A stretch of DNA of 61,762 nt from Chloroflexota bacterium (lineage in GTDB: Bacteria; Chloroflexota; Anaerolineae; J036; Brachytrichaceae): assembly GCA_021788625.1 (NCBI GenBank), contig JAJYKL010000005.1, forward strand, positions 28,232-89,993. Direction: 5' to 3'. Numbering within the stretch: the stretch's first letter is position 1; each line of letters starts with the position of its first letter. Position numbers and translations under genes: made by a program. Below, piece by piece: positions 1-8,977 of the stretch. Under the pieces are notes generated by a model, which made no database searches, was not told the origin of the DNA, and was given only the letters and a program-made list of their open reading frames with translations.

Positions 1-264
1 ATTCGAGTCATAGAAGCTGCGCACGAATATCTCATAAAAGACGGTGTCATTCCACCAGGCTGCGCCCGATACCTGCGGTGTGGCCGTGGAGATGGACTGG
101 CGCGCCGCCGTGGCTGATGGTGCTGTGACGGGTGCTGGGTTGGCGACCTGTGTCGAAGTCGCAGCCGGAGCAGGTGTGATTGACGGCGAGACGGTTGAGG
201 TGGCAGTGACGGAGCAAGCGGTTAAGAGCAGGGTTGCTAATAAAGAGCGGATCGCGTGTCTCAT
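1..264 (-). CDS. Secreted alpha-amylase-type GH13 lipoprotein, N-terminal fragment
   Basis: This is the first 88 codons of a gene that runs off the left edge. Translation from the ATG at 264 gives a signal peptide ending in a lipobox (LLLTAC, Cys17), then a long A/T/P/S-rich linker, then WWNDTVFYEIFVRSFYDSN. That last block is the classic entry strand of the GH13 (beta/alpha)8 barrel in extracellular alpha-amylases. By family knowledge it should be a membrane-anchored enzyme that cuts starch or maltodextrin outside the cell. It lies 102 nt downstream of the intracellular GH13 gene on the same strand, so it is probably the last gene of the maltodextrin operon: polymer is cut outside, imported and finished inside. 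The catalytic residues lie beyond the window, so activity cannot be judged. Confidence 0.85.
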   Translation of the reverse strand, partial: MRHAIRSLLATLLLTACSVTATSTVSPSITPAPAATSTQVANPAPVTAPSATAARQSISTATPQVSGAAWWNDTVFYEIFVRSFYDSN

Positions 265-366
265 GTGGACTGAGAAATATGGATGATTTGCTTAGGCTGG
301 CACAACACCGCCCCACCTGTCCGATCGACTGTGCGCCAGCAGACCTGATTGGGTTACTTGTCTGAC

Positions 367-2154
367 CTACCTTCCCAGCATCAAACCACCCAGGGGCGGA
401 AGGGTGATGAGCGTTTCGCCCGTGGTGCTTTGTGATGAGCAGTCCGGGCTGGTTGCGAGCAGCACTTGACCGAAAGGACGCAGCAGGCGCACGGCGACAG
501 GATCGGTCGACAGGTTCAACGCCGTAGCCACCTGGTCACTGTCTTCTCCGCGCGTGAAAGCGAGAGCGCTCGAATCAGCGAAGAGTACCTCCCTCGCGCC
601 ACGTCGCAAGGCCGGGTGCGCTCGTCGCAGCGCGATCAAGTGCTGGTAATAATCGAACAGCATAGTTTTTTGCTGACTGCCCCACAGCATCGGCAGACGC
701 GACTCATGAGGCCGGCCAAAATCAGCCTGGCGCACATCACGTTCCTGGGATAGCCCCACCTCGGTACCATAGTAGATGATGGGCGGTCCCACCAGACTGA
801 ACTGGCACAGAGCCGCCAGTTTCAAGCGCCGCACATCTCCATTCGCAGCCCACAGGAAGCGGTTCATATCGTGATTGTCCAGGAATGAGGGACGCGAGAA
901 AGTGGACGGGAAGTAGGCTTCGTGACGATTCAAGAAAGCCGCCAGGCGTACCGGGCTCCAGCGGCCGAAAGCGAACGACTGGCGCAGCGCTTCAAGCAAA
1001 ATGAAATCCAGGCAACCATCCAGACCCCCCTCAAAAGCTCGTTGTACATCCGGGGGATCCACTACTTCGCCGAAGGTCCAGCAATTGGGGTTGGTGGAAA
1101 GCGTGACACGTCGGAAGTCAGCCCAGAAATCCGGCGAGGGACCGATCGCGTAGTCCACACGGTAGCCGTCCACGCCAAATTCCAACCAGTATCGTGCCAC
1201 GTCGAGCATATAGTTCCGCGCTGGAGGGTAGCGCAGGTTGAATTGCGGCAGGGTTCTAACGCCAAAGAAGGTCTCATATCGGTCCGGCCAATGCCCGAAT
1301 GTGAACCAATCGTGGTACGGGCTAAGCGGATCGCTGGCAGCCTGGATGAAGAGGGGGTGCTGATTCGAAATGTGGTTAGGCACGAAGTCCAGGATGGCGT
1401 GCATGCCGCGCCGGTGCGTTTCATCCAACAGGGCACGCAGGTCGGCCTTCGTTCCCAAACGCGGCTCCACCTCGAACAGCTCAGTTGAATCATAACCATG
1501 ATGCGAGGGGCTGGGAAAGAGCGGGCTCAGGTAGAGCACGCTCACTCCCAGCTCGCTCAAGTAATCCATCTTCTCCAGGACACCACGCAGCGTTCCACCA
1601 TAGAAGCCGGTCGGATCAACCGGCTGCGCCCATTCACGACCGCTGCCGGGGAAAAAGCGGTCCACAAAGATGTGATAAACGACTGCATCCTGCGCCCATT
1701 CTGGAGGATGACCATGCGTGAGAGCATCTACAATGTAGCAGGCGTAATAAGAACCACCATCAGCAAAAACCTCTCCAGCCAGTGGTGACTCAGCGCTCAA
1801 CCGGTAGCGCAACACGGTTCCATCTGGCTGGCCTGGCACGGTTACCTCGAAGTGGCGAATATAGTCCCACACCAGTACGTTCCACTCTGCACTCGTCAGG
1901 GTCATGGGTGCAGCGAAGCCATTGGTTGCCACCCCATGTTCACCTGCCGGATCCGAGCCGTCGGTGGTCCAATAAACCCAGGCACGCTCGCCCGAATAAG
2001 CTGGGCCAGTCGTGAGGGTTAAGCGGAAAGCTTGGCCAGGCAGCGGCGCGCGAGGCTCGCGGCTCTGGCGATGCGTTACGCCTTCCCAGGCAGCGCGCAG
2101 GTATGCGAGGCGTTTTTCGTCAGTGGCAAGCGTGCCAAAAATGAAGTCGTCCAT
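367..2154 (-). CDS. Intracellular GH13 alpha-glycosidase (maltogenic amylase / neopullulanase / cyclomaltodextrinase-like)
   Basis: 595 residues without a signal peptide. Residues ~35-145 form an N-terminal beta domain (GxxVYWTTDGSDP type) as in cyclomaltodextrinase and neopullulanase relatives. The GH13 barrel starts near residue 150 (VVYHIFVDRF). Conserved regions are visible in order: DFVPNH (256-261), GYRVDY with nucleophile Asp334, FGEV with acid/base Glu363, and FLDNHD with Asp429. A short C-terminal beta domain follows. The family hydrolyses imported maltodextrins or cyclodextrins in the cytoplasm. It follows the permease gene by 10 nt, so it is in the same transcript. The exact specificity (alpha-1,4, alpha-1,6 or ring opening) cannot be read from motifs alone. 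Confidence 0.88.
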   Translation of the reverse strand: MDDFIFGTLATDEKRLAYLRAAWEGVTHRQSREPRAPLPGQAFRLTLTTGPAYSGERAWVYWTTDGSDPAGEHGVATNGFAAPMTLTSAEWNVLVWDYIRHFEVTVPGQPDGTVLRYRLSAESPLAGEVFADGGSYYACYIVDALTHGHPPEWAQDAVVYHIFVDRFFPGSGREWAQPVDPTGFYGGTLRGVLEKMDYLSELGVSVLYLSPLFPSPSHHGYDSTELFEVEPRLGTKADLRALLDETHRRGMHAILDFVPNHISNQHPLFIQAASDPLSPYHDWFTFGHWPDRYETFFGVRTLPQFNLRYPPARNYMLDVARYWLEFGVDGYRVDYAIGPSPDFWADFRRVTLSTNPNCWTFGEVVDPPDVQRAFEGGLDGCLDFILLEALRQSFAFGRWSPVRLAAFLNRHEAYFPSTFSRPSFLDNHDMNRFLWAANGDVRRLKLAALCQFSLVGPPIIYYGTEVGLSQERDVRQADFGRPHESRLPMLWGSQQKTMLFDYYQHLIALRRAHPALRRGAREVLFADSSALAFTRGEDSDQVATALNLSTDPVAVRLLRPFGQVLLATSPDCSSQSTTGETLITLPPLGGLMLGR

Positions 2155-2164
2155 CCACCCCGTT

Positions 2165-3010
2165 TCAACCCTTCACTCCGCCCATGGTCAGACCGGCTTC
2201 GAAGGCACCTTGCGCGAGCAGGAACACCACGATGGTGGGGAGCACCACAATGACGGCGCCCGCGGCGAACTGTCCCCACGGTACGGAAACACTATTGGCC
2301 AGTTCGTACAGGGCTGGCACAGCCAGTTTCAGACTGTCGGGGGCAGGCACCAGCACTGAGGCGAATATGAAGTCGCCCCAGCCTGACAGGAAGGCCAGAA
2401 TGGCGGTGACGGCCAGCGCCGGGCGCACCAGCGGAAGCGCCACCAGCACGAATGCCTGAATCGGTCCGCAGCCATCCAGCATGGCCGATTCCTCCAGATC
2501 AATCGGGATGGTGTCGAAGTAGCCCTTCATATTCCAGGTGCAGAACACGAGCGTCCCGGTGGTGTAGGCCAGCACCAGACCGGCGTGTTTGCCATACAGC
2601 CCGAAGGCCGTCAATAACTGGGCGATCGCCACCAATGACAGCAGACCGGGAAAGGTCTGAATGGCTAGCAGGAAGATCAGGAAAAACTCTCGGCCTTTGA
2701 ATTTGAAGCGGGACAGTACAAAGGCCGAAGCCGTGCAGATGACCAGCGACAAGACCGTCGTCGCGCCCGCTACGACGAAGCTGTTCTTCAGCCAGGTCAG
2801 GAATGGCCGGCCGAAGAGCATCGTGCGGTAGTTTTCGAATGTCCACTCGGTCGGGAAGAACATACCTGGTAGATTGAGCGTGTACAGGCGGTCTCCACTG
2901 CGCCCCGACGCCAGAATGGCAAACCAGATGGGATAGAAGGCATACAGGGCAGCCAAAATCAGGATGACGTACTGAATGATGCGTACGGTCGTGCGTGTTT
3001 TACGTGTCAT
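2165..3010 (-). CDS. Sugar ABC transporter permease, MalG type
   Basis: Inner-membrane permease of a carbohydrate ABC importer. From the ATG at 3010 it has 281 residues: a hydrophobic first segment (IIQYVILILAALYAFYPIW), further membrane spans, and the cytoplasmic EAA loop (EESAMLDGCGP...LPLVRP, from about residue 173) that docks on the ATPase. I chose 3010 because it overlaps the stop of the upstream permease in an ATGA arrangement; the longer frame to 3052 lies inside the upstream gene. It pairs with the MalF-like protein. No ATPase (malK) gene is in the window, so a shared MsmK-like ATPase elsewhere is likely. Confidence 0.92.
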   Translation of the reverse strand: MTRKTRTTVRIIQYVILILAALYAFYPIWFAILASGRSGDRLYTLNLPGMFFPTEWTFENYRTMLFGRPFLTWLKNSFVVAGATTVLSLVICTASAFVLSRFKFKGREFFLIFLLAIQTFPGLLSLVAIAQLLTAFGLYGKHAGLVLAYTTGTLVFCTWNMKGYFDTIPIDLEESAMLDGCGPIQAFVLVALPLVRPALAVTAILAFLSGWGDFIFASVLVPAPDSLKLAVPALYELANSVSVPWGQFAAGAVIVVLPTIVVFLLAQGAFEAGLTMGGVKG

Positions 3011-4221
3011 TCGTATACTCCCCGGGTAATGTGTGTCAGGCGCAGGCTCCACAACGTCACACCAAAGAGGAAGATGAAGATGATCACGGCGAAAGCTGTC
3101 GCGATCCCGTAATTCTGCAACTGGAAGATTTGCCGGTAAGCATAGAGCATCACGAACTCTGTAGCGCCAGGTGTGGCGGCACCCGTCTGGGGTCCGCCCT
3201 GCGTGATGGCATAGGCTGTGCCGAACATCTGAAACGCCGTGATCGAAGTGAGTACGGTCGCAGGCAGGATGGCTGGGCGGATGAGCGGCAGCGTAATGCC
3301 GAATAACTTATCCCAGTAGTTCGCGCCTTCCACGTCCGCGGCCTCATAGGTGTCAGCCGGAATGGATTGCAGAGCGCCCAGGATGGCCACCATGAAGAAG
3401 GGGAAGGAGAAGTAGATGTCAGCCACCACGATGACGCCAAAAGCGGCGATTGGATTGTTCAGCCAGACAGGTCCTTTGATATGAAACAAGGCGGCCAGCA
3501 ACTGGTTTATCACACCCTGCTCGCGAAAGATAAACTGCCAGACCAGCGAGATCAGGATGGCAACCGAAGAAGCCCCCCAGGGCAGGAACAGGACGGCACG
3601 GAAAAACGTGTTGCCCTTTAGCGTCTTGTCATTCAGGATGAGCGCCAGCGTCAAGGCCAGCACGAAGGTAAGGGGAACGCGTAACATCACAAAGAGCAGC
3701 GTGCGTGCCACGACAATCAGAAAGTCGCCCGTGGACATCAAGATATTCAACGCAGCAAAGAAGTTCAGCGCGGCACCCAGTATGACGAGTGCGATGATGG
3801 CAAGCAGCCACACCGCACCTGATGGGATGGATCTCGTGAGCCCCCTATCCAGCCGCTTATTGACCTGTGAAGCCACGACCAGCGGAGCCAGAATAATGAT
3901 GATCTTGAGCAGCGCCAGCAAGCTGGCAGGGGTGAACAGCGTGCCCATCAGGATGGAGTAGTTCTTAAGGATGGGGCTCTGCAACCGGTACGGGCTTCCC
4001 AGACCCTGAGGTGCCTTGAACACACCCCAGCACAGGGGATCCAATACCCCATTCAGCCCATTCGCGCAATCTGGATTCGGTCGGAACTGGTTGCGGTTGG
4101 TAAAAGAAGTATAGGTATTCAGAATAAGGGGATAAACATTGAAGATAAGGATCGCCACTATGGTGGGCAGCAGGAAGAGCACAATCGTCAACGATGTACG
4201 GCGACCGGACCATCCAGCCAT
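3007..4221 (-). CDS. Sugar ABC transporter permease, MalF type
   Basis: 404-residue membrane protein, partner of the MalG-like permease. It has an N-terminal membrane span (LTIVLFLLPTIVAILIFNVY), a ~60-residue polar loop, several more spans and the EAA loop beginning at Glu293 (EAADVEGANYWDKLFG), followed by PLIRPAI. The extra N-terminal spans and loop are typical of MalF compared with shorter sugar permeases. The start at 4221 is supported by a GGAGG Shine-Dalgarno 5 nt upstream. The gene overlaps malG by 4 nt, so translation is probably coupled. A perfect 11-bp inverted repeat lies just upstream, between it and the binding-protein gene. Confidence 0.92.
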   Translation of the reverse strand: MAGWSGRRTSLTIVLFLLPTIVAILIFNVYPLILNTYTSFTNRNQFRPNPDCANGLNGVLDPLCWGVFKAPQGLGSPYRLQSPILKNYSILMGTLFTPASLLALLKIIIILAPLVVASQVNKRLDRGLTRSIPSGAVWLLAIIALVILGAALNFFAALNILMSTGDFLIVVARTLLFVMLRVPLTFVLALTLALILNDKTLKGNTFFRAVLFLPWGASSVAILISLVWQFIFREQGVINQLLAALFHIKGPVWLNNPIAAFGVIVVADIYFSFPFFMVAILGALQSIPADTYEAADVEGANYWDKLFGITLPLIRPAILPATVLTSITAFQMFGTAYAITQGGPQTGAATPGATEFVMLYAYRQIFQLQNYGIATAFAVIIFIFLFGVTLWSLRLTHITRGVYE

Positions 4222-4239
4222 GGCAACCTCCGGAGGAAA

Positions 4240-4272
4240 GGGAGAGTAGCTTGGTGGGCTCGCTACTCTCCC
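4240..4272 (-). promoter_or_regulatory. Strong hairpin between malE-like and malF-like genes
   Basis: A perfect 11-bp inverted repeat (4240-4250 GGGAGAGTAGC; 4262-4272 GCTACTCTCCC) with an 11-nt loop lies in the 73-nt gap between the binding-protein stop and the permease start. On the minus strand it has no downstream U tract, so it is not a classic terminator. By analogy with other binding-protein operons it probably protects the 3' end of the malE message, so that far more binding protein than permease is made. That role is inferred. Confidence 0.6.
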
Positions 4273-4294
4273 CGTTGATGGGAACAGCTAAGTG

Positions 4295-5725
4295 TTATTG
4301 CATATTGGCGACAGCGTCTTCAATAGCCTTTTGAGCGCCGGCCATTGCGTCAGCGGGTGTTTGAGCGCCGGTCCACACAGCGGTGCTGGCCTTGCCAACC
4401 GGGTCCCACTGTGCTGACGAGAATGGGGAGGGCGACATGGGGACACCCTGGCTGGCGGCGGCACCAAAGCCGACCACGGCCGTCAACTTGGCAACCTCAG
4501 GGTCCTGAAGCGCGGCGGTCTGGGCGGGGATGGTCTTGTTCACCAGGGCCAGTTTCTTTTGCACTTCGGCGCTGGTGTAGTACTTGATGATATCCAAAGC
4601 GATCTTATCCGTGCCACGGTCCACGGCGTTCCGGGAGATCATCATCGTCTTGATGCCGACGAAAGGTTTGCCCATGGGGAAGATGCCATAGTTGATCTTG
4701 TTCTGCTCGATGGCGGCGATGGCCCACGGCCCGGTCCACCACATGCCCACCTTGCCTTCCTTCAGCGCGGCATTGCAGATGTCATAGCTATTCTCGCTCA
4801 GCGAGACCTTGGACATATCGGCCAACCACTGTGCCGCCTTGAGCGCTGCGGTGGTGGTCATGTAAGCCTGGCCATTTTCATCCACATACTCCGGAACACC
4901 GAAGCCGAAGTAGATGGGAGCGACATGATAGGCATCGTTAGCGCCGAATCCCTGGTTGCACACCAACACCTTGCCGGTGTCCTTCTGGAATTGGGTCGCG
5001 TCCTGCAACAAGCCTGCAAAGTCGTTGCGGTCCTTGGGCAGGTACTTGTCGGGAACCAGGTCCTTGTTGTAGACCAGGGCAATTGCTTCCTCGGTCTCGG
5101 GCAATGCCCAGATCTTACCCTTCCAGGTTACGCCAGCGATCGCGGCGGGCTCGTAGATGCTCTTCATATAAGCTTCGTCCACACCCAGAGAGCCGAGGTC
5201 GACAATATTGCCTTTCAAAGCCTGGCTGCCAATGGAGTCGTTGGCCCAACCGATGATGTCGGGGCCCTGACCGGCCGGGATGGCGACGTTGAGCGCGTTT
5301 TGAACGTCATTGGGCTTGGACAGGTCAATCTGGATATTGGGGTGCGCCTTCTCATAATCCGCGAAGACAGCCTTAATGGCGGTCAGGTACGCACCATCCC
5401 ACTGGTGCCAGATGGTGATCTTGGTGGCGCCGGGACGGGTGGTCGAGGTAGGCTCGGGTGTGGGTGAGGCGGTTGCTGCCGCTGCAGCAGCAGGGGTATT
5501 AGTAGCCGCCGTGGTGGCTGTGGCTGCGGCAGCGGGTGTATCAGACGCCGCCACGGCCGCTGCAGGCGTATCAGTTGCCGCAGCCGCGGCGGCAGGCGTA
5601 TCGCTTGCTGCGGCAGCTGGGGCTGAGGTTGGCGCGGCGGTTGGAGACGCCGCTCCACCGCAGGCAGCCAATATCATTGTGCCGGCGATGAACAACGAAT
5701 AAAAAGCGGGTTTCATGGTTCTCAT
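4295..5725 (-). CDS. Maltodextrin-type extracellular substrate-binding lipoprotein (MalE-like)
   Basis: Solute receptor of the ABC importer. From the ATG at 5725 the protein has 476 residues: signal peptide MRTMKPAFYSLFIAGTMILAAC with lipobox LAAC (Cys22), then an extraordinarily A/T/P-rich low-complexity linker (~24-95, repeating AATDTPAAA units), then a family-1 solute-binding domain beginning ITIWHQWDG near residue 97. TGPWAI and MGKPF blocks of the maltose-binding family are present. The frame is open to a GTG at 5737, but the AAGGAG Shine-Dalgarno sits directly against that GTG and is 11 nt from the ATG at 5725, so the ATG is preferred. The linker presumably lifts the receptor off the membrane through the wall. 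Confidence 0.9.
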   Translation of the reverse strand: MRTMKPAFYSLFIAGTMILAACGGAASPTAAPTSAPAAAASDTPAAAAAATDTPAAAVAASDTPAAAATATTAATNTPAAAAAATASPTPEPTSTTRPGATKITIWHQWDGAYLTAIKAVFADYEKAHPNIQIDLSKPNDVQNALNVAIPAGQGPDIIGWANDSIGSQALKGNIVDLGSLGVDEAYMKSIYEPAAIAGVTWKGKIWALPETEEAIALVYNKDLVPDKYLPKDRNDFAGLLQDATQFQKDTGKVLVCNQGFGANDAYHVAPIYFGFGVPEYVDENGQAYMTTTAALKAAQWLADMSKVSLSENSYDICNAALKEGKVGMWWTGPWAIAAIEQNKINYGIFPMGKPFVGIKTMMISRNAVDRGTDKIALDIIKYYTSAEVQKKLALVNKTIPAQTAALQDPEVAKLTAVVGFGAAASQGVPMSPSPFSSAQWDPVGKASTAVWTGAQTPADAMAGAQKAIEDAVANMQ

Positions 5726-5819
5726 TTCGATTCTCACTCCTTAACACGTGCAATTATGTACATTTCGACTTGCGTACAGCCCGATGGCGGGCTGTTGTGG
5801 TTGATAGCAGGGCGCTTCT

Positions 5820-5849
5820 ACAATACGTCCACCTCCTTATGTGTGTCAA
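5820..5849 (-). promoter_or_regulatory. Candidate sigma-70-type promoter of the maltodextrin operon
   Basis: On the minus strand the sequence reads TTGACA (5849-5844), an 18-nt gap, then TATTGT (5825-5820). The -35 is perfect and the -10 matches 4 of 6 positions. It would start transcription near 5812, about 90 nt upstream of the binding-protein ATG. No MalR/LacI-type operator is obvious beside it. Confidence 0.5.
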
Positions 5850-6001
5850 CTACAGTGAACACCAGTGATTCTGACTATGCACTGTGCAAGACTTTACACC
5901 CTGATGTGTTTCTGTCAATGAAGTTTAGTAAATTACCGGCACACAAGTGTCTTTACCAGAACTTAATCAATGGTTAACACGCTGTTGTTATAGTGAGGTA
6001 A

Positions 6002-6943
6002 ATGATGAACGACGTAGGCGAAACCAGTACACAGGATCAACTGGACTTCAGTGATGCGCACAACAAGTATTTCTTGCGCGCCCTCTTCGGAGTCATAGCC
6101 GGCCGCAAGTATGACCTCATGGCATGGGATGAGGTGAAGGACAAGTTGAAACTGCGCGGATTGGTGGCACGTGGCATTCAGACGGTGCCAATAGATCAGA
6201 TCGTTGGGAGTGTGGGCCGCTATCGCGACTTCGACAACGCATTTTTACCAGTATCCTCTGCATTGGGCCAGCGCTGGAGAACAATCAACCATGCTTTTTA
6301 TGAAGATGTCAGCCTGCCACCGGTGAAGCTTTATAAAGTGGGTGATGTCTACTTCGTGCTGGATGGCAACCACCGCGTTTCGGTGGCTCGTGAGCATGGT
6401 GCCCGTTTCATCGATGCCGAAGTGAGCGAGGCAATCACACGCGTCCCGCCGACTGCTGCCGACATCAACGCCGACACCCTGTCGATCCTGGGCGAGTATA
6501 ACGAGTTCCTGGAACGCACTCAGCTGGATCGATTACGCCCTGGTCAGAACGTTCGCTTCTCTATTGGAGGTGCATACCATCGGTTGATCGAGCACATCGC
6601 CGTGCACCGCTATTTCATGGGACTTGACCTGAAGCGCGACATTACTGAGGATGAGGCGGTGACCGACTGGTACGATAAGGTTTACCTGCCCCTCGTGCAG
6701 GCCATACGAGAAGAGAATATCCTGCGGCTGTTTCCGGGCCGCACCGAGGCGGATCTCTACCTGTGGGTCATCGATCACCAGCACTTCCTGCACGCAGAAT
6801 GTGGCTGCGACATCACACCGGACGCGGCGGCTGCGGATTATGCCCAACAGTTCGCTCCACCTAAGCGATTGAAGCGCTTCCGATACGCTCTGGGCCAACT
6901 GGTACACACACTCACAAACCATACCAAGCCCGCACTGCTCTGA
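6002..6943 (+). CDS. ParB/sulfiredoxin-fold domain protein of unknown function
   Basis: 313 residues. The central block KLYKVGDVYFVLDGNHRVSVA carries the DGNHR signature (121-125) of the ParB/Srx nucleotide-binding fold. The rest is mostly helical with no recognised domain; no HTH is evident. Proteins of this kind are called ParB-like or DUF4032-like in related genomes, but I do not know a function. It is divergent from the maltodextrin operon across 264 nt, so a regulatory link is possible though unsupported. A GAGG Shine-Dalgarno lies 3 nt before the ATG at 6002 and 6 nt before a second ATG at 6005; the second may be the true start. Confidence 0.7.
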   Translation: MMNDVGETSTQDQLDFSDAHNKYFLRALFGVIAGRKYDLMAWDEVKDKLKLRGLVARGIQTVPIDQIVGSVGRYRDFDNAFLPVSSALGQRWRTINHAFYEDVSLPPVKLYKVGDVYFVLDGNHRVSVAREHGARFIDAEVSEAITRVPPTAADINADTLSILGEYNEFLERTQLDRLRPGQNVRFSIGGAYHRLIEHIAVHRYFMGLDLKRDITEDEAVTDWYDKVYLPLVQAIREENILRLFPGRTEADLYLWVIDHQHFLHAECGCDITPDAAAADYAQQFAPPKRLKRFRYALGQLVHTLTNHTKPALL

Positions 6944-7035
6944 AACCGACCTCCACTGACCGGTTGCTCTAAGGAACCCTTTGCCATGCCAGCAGGGGAT
7001 GGCTCAACCAGAGGTGTTTCTATTACAATGCAGAC

Positions 7036-7707
7036 ATGGAAATCACGTGGCACGGACAATACTGTTTTCGCATGACCGAACGCGGCACCCTTACCGTCGT
7101 CACGGACCCCTTCGATGCAAGCACAGGCCAGGAGCCGCCCAAGTTGAGGGCTGATGTCGTCACCATCAGCCGTGATGACCCGGCGCACAATAACATCACG
7201 GCGGTGATCGGCGCGCAGCGGGGCGATGTGCGCATCGTGCGGGGGCCAGGCGAATATGAGATGGGTGGGGTGTTCATCACGGGTGTGGCCATGAAATCCG
7301 AAATCCGAAAGAACACCATACCGCAACACGGCACCGTTTACACCTTCAACTTTGAGGGACTGAATGTGCTGCATCTGGGTGGGTTGTCGTTTGTGCCATC
7401 GCAGGCGCAGATCGATGCCCTGGAAACGGTGGATGTCCTGCTTGTACCGGTGGGTGGTGGCGATGGATTGAACGCGGCACAGGCCAGTGAAATCATCAGT
7501 CTGATCGAGCCCAGTATCGTGGTGCCGATGAACTATCGGGTGGAACCTGCAGGGAATGCTGGTGCGGATGGGCACAAACTGGATGGTGTGAACAAGTTTC
7601 TGAAAGAGATGGGCTTGAGCGAGGCCAAGTCACAGGACATGTTAAAAGTGGCCAGGAGCAGCCTGCCTGAAGATACGCAGGTGGTCTTGCTCGAGGTGAA
7701 GCAGTGA
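7036..7707 (+). CDS. Metallo-beta-lactamase-fold protein (COG2220-like) with degenerate metal site
   Basis: 223 residues matching the layout of UPF0173/COG2220 hydrolases: ITWHGQYCFRM strand, DPF, a PGEYEMGGVFI block, LNVLHLGGL, VDVLLVPVGGG and VVPMNYR. The metal-binding residues are altered. Where the family has THxHxDH this protein has SRDDPAHNN, where it has HLGD it has HLGG, and where it has PMHY it has PMNY. It may therefore be a non-catalytic member. A TACAAT box lies 6 nt before the ATG and there is no Shine-Dalgarno, suggesting a leaderless message. The stop overlaps the next gene's GTG by 4 nt, so the two are coupled. Confidence 0.8.
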   Translation: MEITWHGQYCFRMTERGTLTVVTDPFDASTGQEPPKLRADVVTISRDDPAHNNITAVIGAQRGDVRIVRGPGEYEMGGVFITGVAMKSEIRKNTIPQHGTVYTFNFEGLNVLHLGGLSFVPSQAQIDALETVDVLLVPVGGGDGLNAAQASEIISLIEPSIVVPMNYRVEPAGNAGADGHKLDGVNKFLKEMGLSEAKSQDMLKVARSSLPEDTQVVLLEVKQ

Positions 7708-8654
7708 CACATGCGGCGGCGCACCTCGTTGGGCACACCAGCCCTGTCGGGGCCAGGTGGGGATCCGCCTTATTTGCACTTTGCACCAGCCTTACTCTCG
7801 GGTTGGCAGGATGTGCGGCTAACTCGCCCACGGCGACAGGTCCGCAGGTTTCATCCCAGCAGGCCGTTACGGCCCAGGGATTGACACCGCCGGCTCTGAC
7901 TCCCCAGGCTGCGGCGACTCACAATACGAATGGCACCGCACAGAACCATCTCGATGCCGCCAAAGTTGCGCTGAAGGACCGCCACTATGACGTGGCACTC
8001 CAGGAAGCCCAGGCAGCCATAGCCGTGGACCCGCAGAGCAGCGAAGCGCAATGGGTACTGGGCAATATTTATAACCAGAGGGCCGACACGCAGACGACGC
8101 CTGCGCTACGCCAACAAGACCTGGCCAGCGCTGTGACTGCCTATCAGCAGGCCATCAATCTTAATGCCCACTATGATGCGGCCTATACTAATCTGGCAAC
8201 GGTGTATTACAAAACAGGGCAGTTTGATAATGCACTCCAGCAGGTGCAGCAGGCGATCAGATTGAACCCCGGTGACGCCATCTCCCACTATGTGCTGGGA
8301 ACGATCTACCTGCAACGCGACCCGAAACAATACCCCGATGCGTTAAGCCAGGCGCTGACCGAGTTCGAGGCGGCCGTTAAAAATGATCCACACCTGGGGG
8401 CAGCCTACACCGGCCTGGCGACTGTGTACTTGCTCAAGAGCGACTACGTCAAGGCGCTGCAGAATGCACATAAAGGGGTTGAGCTGACGCAAGATGCGCC
8501 CGATCCATTTGTCTACTGGGCACTCGCCCAGGCGCAGAGTGCTAATGGCGACAAGGCAGGCTGCACCCAAACCATTGATAAGATCAACAGCTTTCACCTA
8601 CAGGACTCGCAGTTCAATCAGCAGGTGCAGAAGTTGGCGCAACAGTGTAAGTAG
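7704..8654 (+). CDS. TPR-repeat lipoprotein
   Basis: 316 residues. A signal peptide with lipobox LAGC (Cys37) is followed by a short T/Q/P-rich stretch and then about four to five tetratricopeptide repeats (for example HYDVALQEAQAAIAVDPQS, NAHYDAAYTNLATVYYKTG, PHLGAAYTGLATVYLLKSD) covering roughly residues 85-300. Such proteins are membrane-anchored scaffolds for protein-protein contacts outside the cell. The GTG start overlaps the stop of the MBL-fold gene (GTGA). Partners are unknown. Confidence 0.85.
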   Translation: MTHAAAHLVGHTSPVGARWGSALFALCTSLTLGLAGCAANSPTATGPQVSSQQAVTAQGLTPPALTPQAAATHNTNGTAQNHLDAAKVALKDRHYDVALQEAQAAIAVDPQSSEAQWVLGNIYNQRADTQTTPALRQQDLASAVTAYQQAINLNAHYDAAYTNLATVYYKTGQFDNALQQVQQAIRLNPGDAISHYVLGTIYLQRDPKQYPDALSQALTEFEAAVKNDPHLGAAYTGLATVYLLKSDYVKALQNAHKGVELTQDAPDPFVYWALAQAQSANGDKAGCTQTIDKINSFHLQDSQFNQQVQKLAQQCK

Positions 8655-8660
8655 GTGTTT

Positions 8661-8954
8661 ATGGTCAAGCTCATCACGAGTTGGAACATCAAGACGGATG
8701 AAGAGCCGGCATACTTCGAGTTCATGGTGCAGGAGTTCGCTCCACGCATTGTGAAGCTTGGGATGCATCCAACAGAGGCGTGGTACACGGTGTTTGGTGA
8801 AGGTCCGCAAATCATCACTGTGGCTGAAGCAGCCGATCGTGAAACGCTGGACAAAGCACTACAGAGCGACGACTGGAAAGAACTCCTTGAAAAGCTCAAC
8901 GCCTTTGTCACGGACTATAAACAAAAGATAACCGTTGTGAAGAAGAAAGACTGA
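8661..8954 (+). CDS. Small dimeric alpha/beta-barrel-like protein (NIPSNAP/ABM-like), unknown function
   Basis: About 97 residues from the ATG at 8661 (the frame is open from a GTG at 8655, right after the preceding stop). Pattern: MVKLITSWNIK strand, helix PAYFEFMVQEFAPRI, strand TEAWYTVFGEGPQIITV, helix DRETLDKALQSDDWKELLEKL. This beta-alpha-beta-beta-alpha order resembles dimeric alpha/beta-barrel (NIPSNAP or antibiotic-biosynthesis-monooxygenase) proteins. No catalytic residue is recognisable. It probably shares a transcript with the TPR lipoprotein. Confidence 0.65.
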   Translation: MVKLITSWNIKTDEEPAYFEFMVQEFAPRIVKLGMHPTEAWYTVFGEGPQIITVAEAADRETLDKALQSDDWKELLEKLNAFVTDYKQKITVVKKKD

Positions 8955-8977
8955 GCTGCGTGTCGCGCCGTCGTCTT

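Noticed and set aside
5756-5977. 73-codon plus-strand frame upstream of the ParB-like gene
   Set aside because: It covers the malE-type promoter region and has no Shine-Dalgarno or domain.
6838-7575. 245-codon antisense frame across the MBL-fold gene
   Set aside because: It spans two genes on the other strand and has no family likeness.
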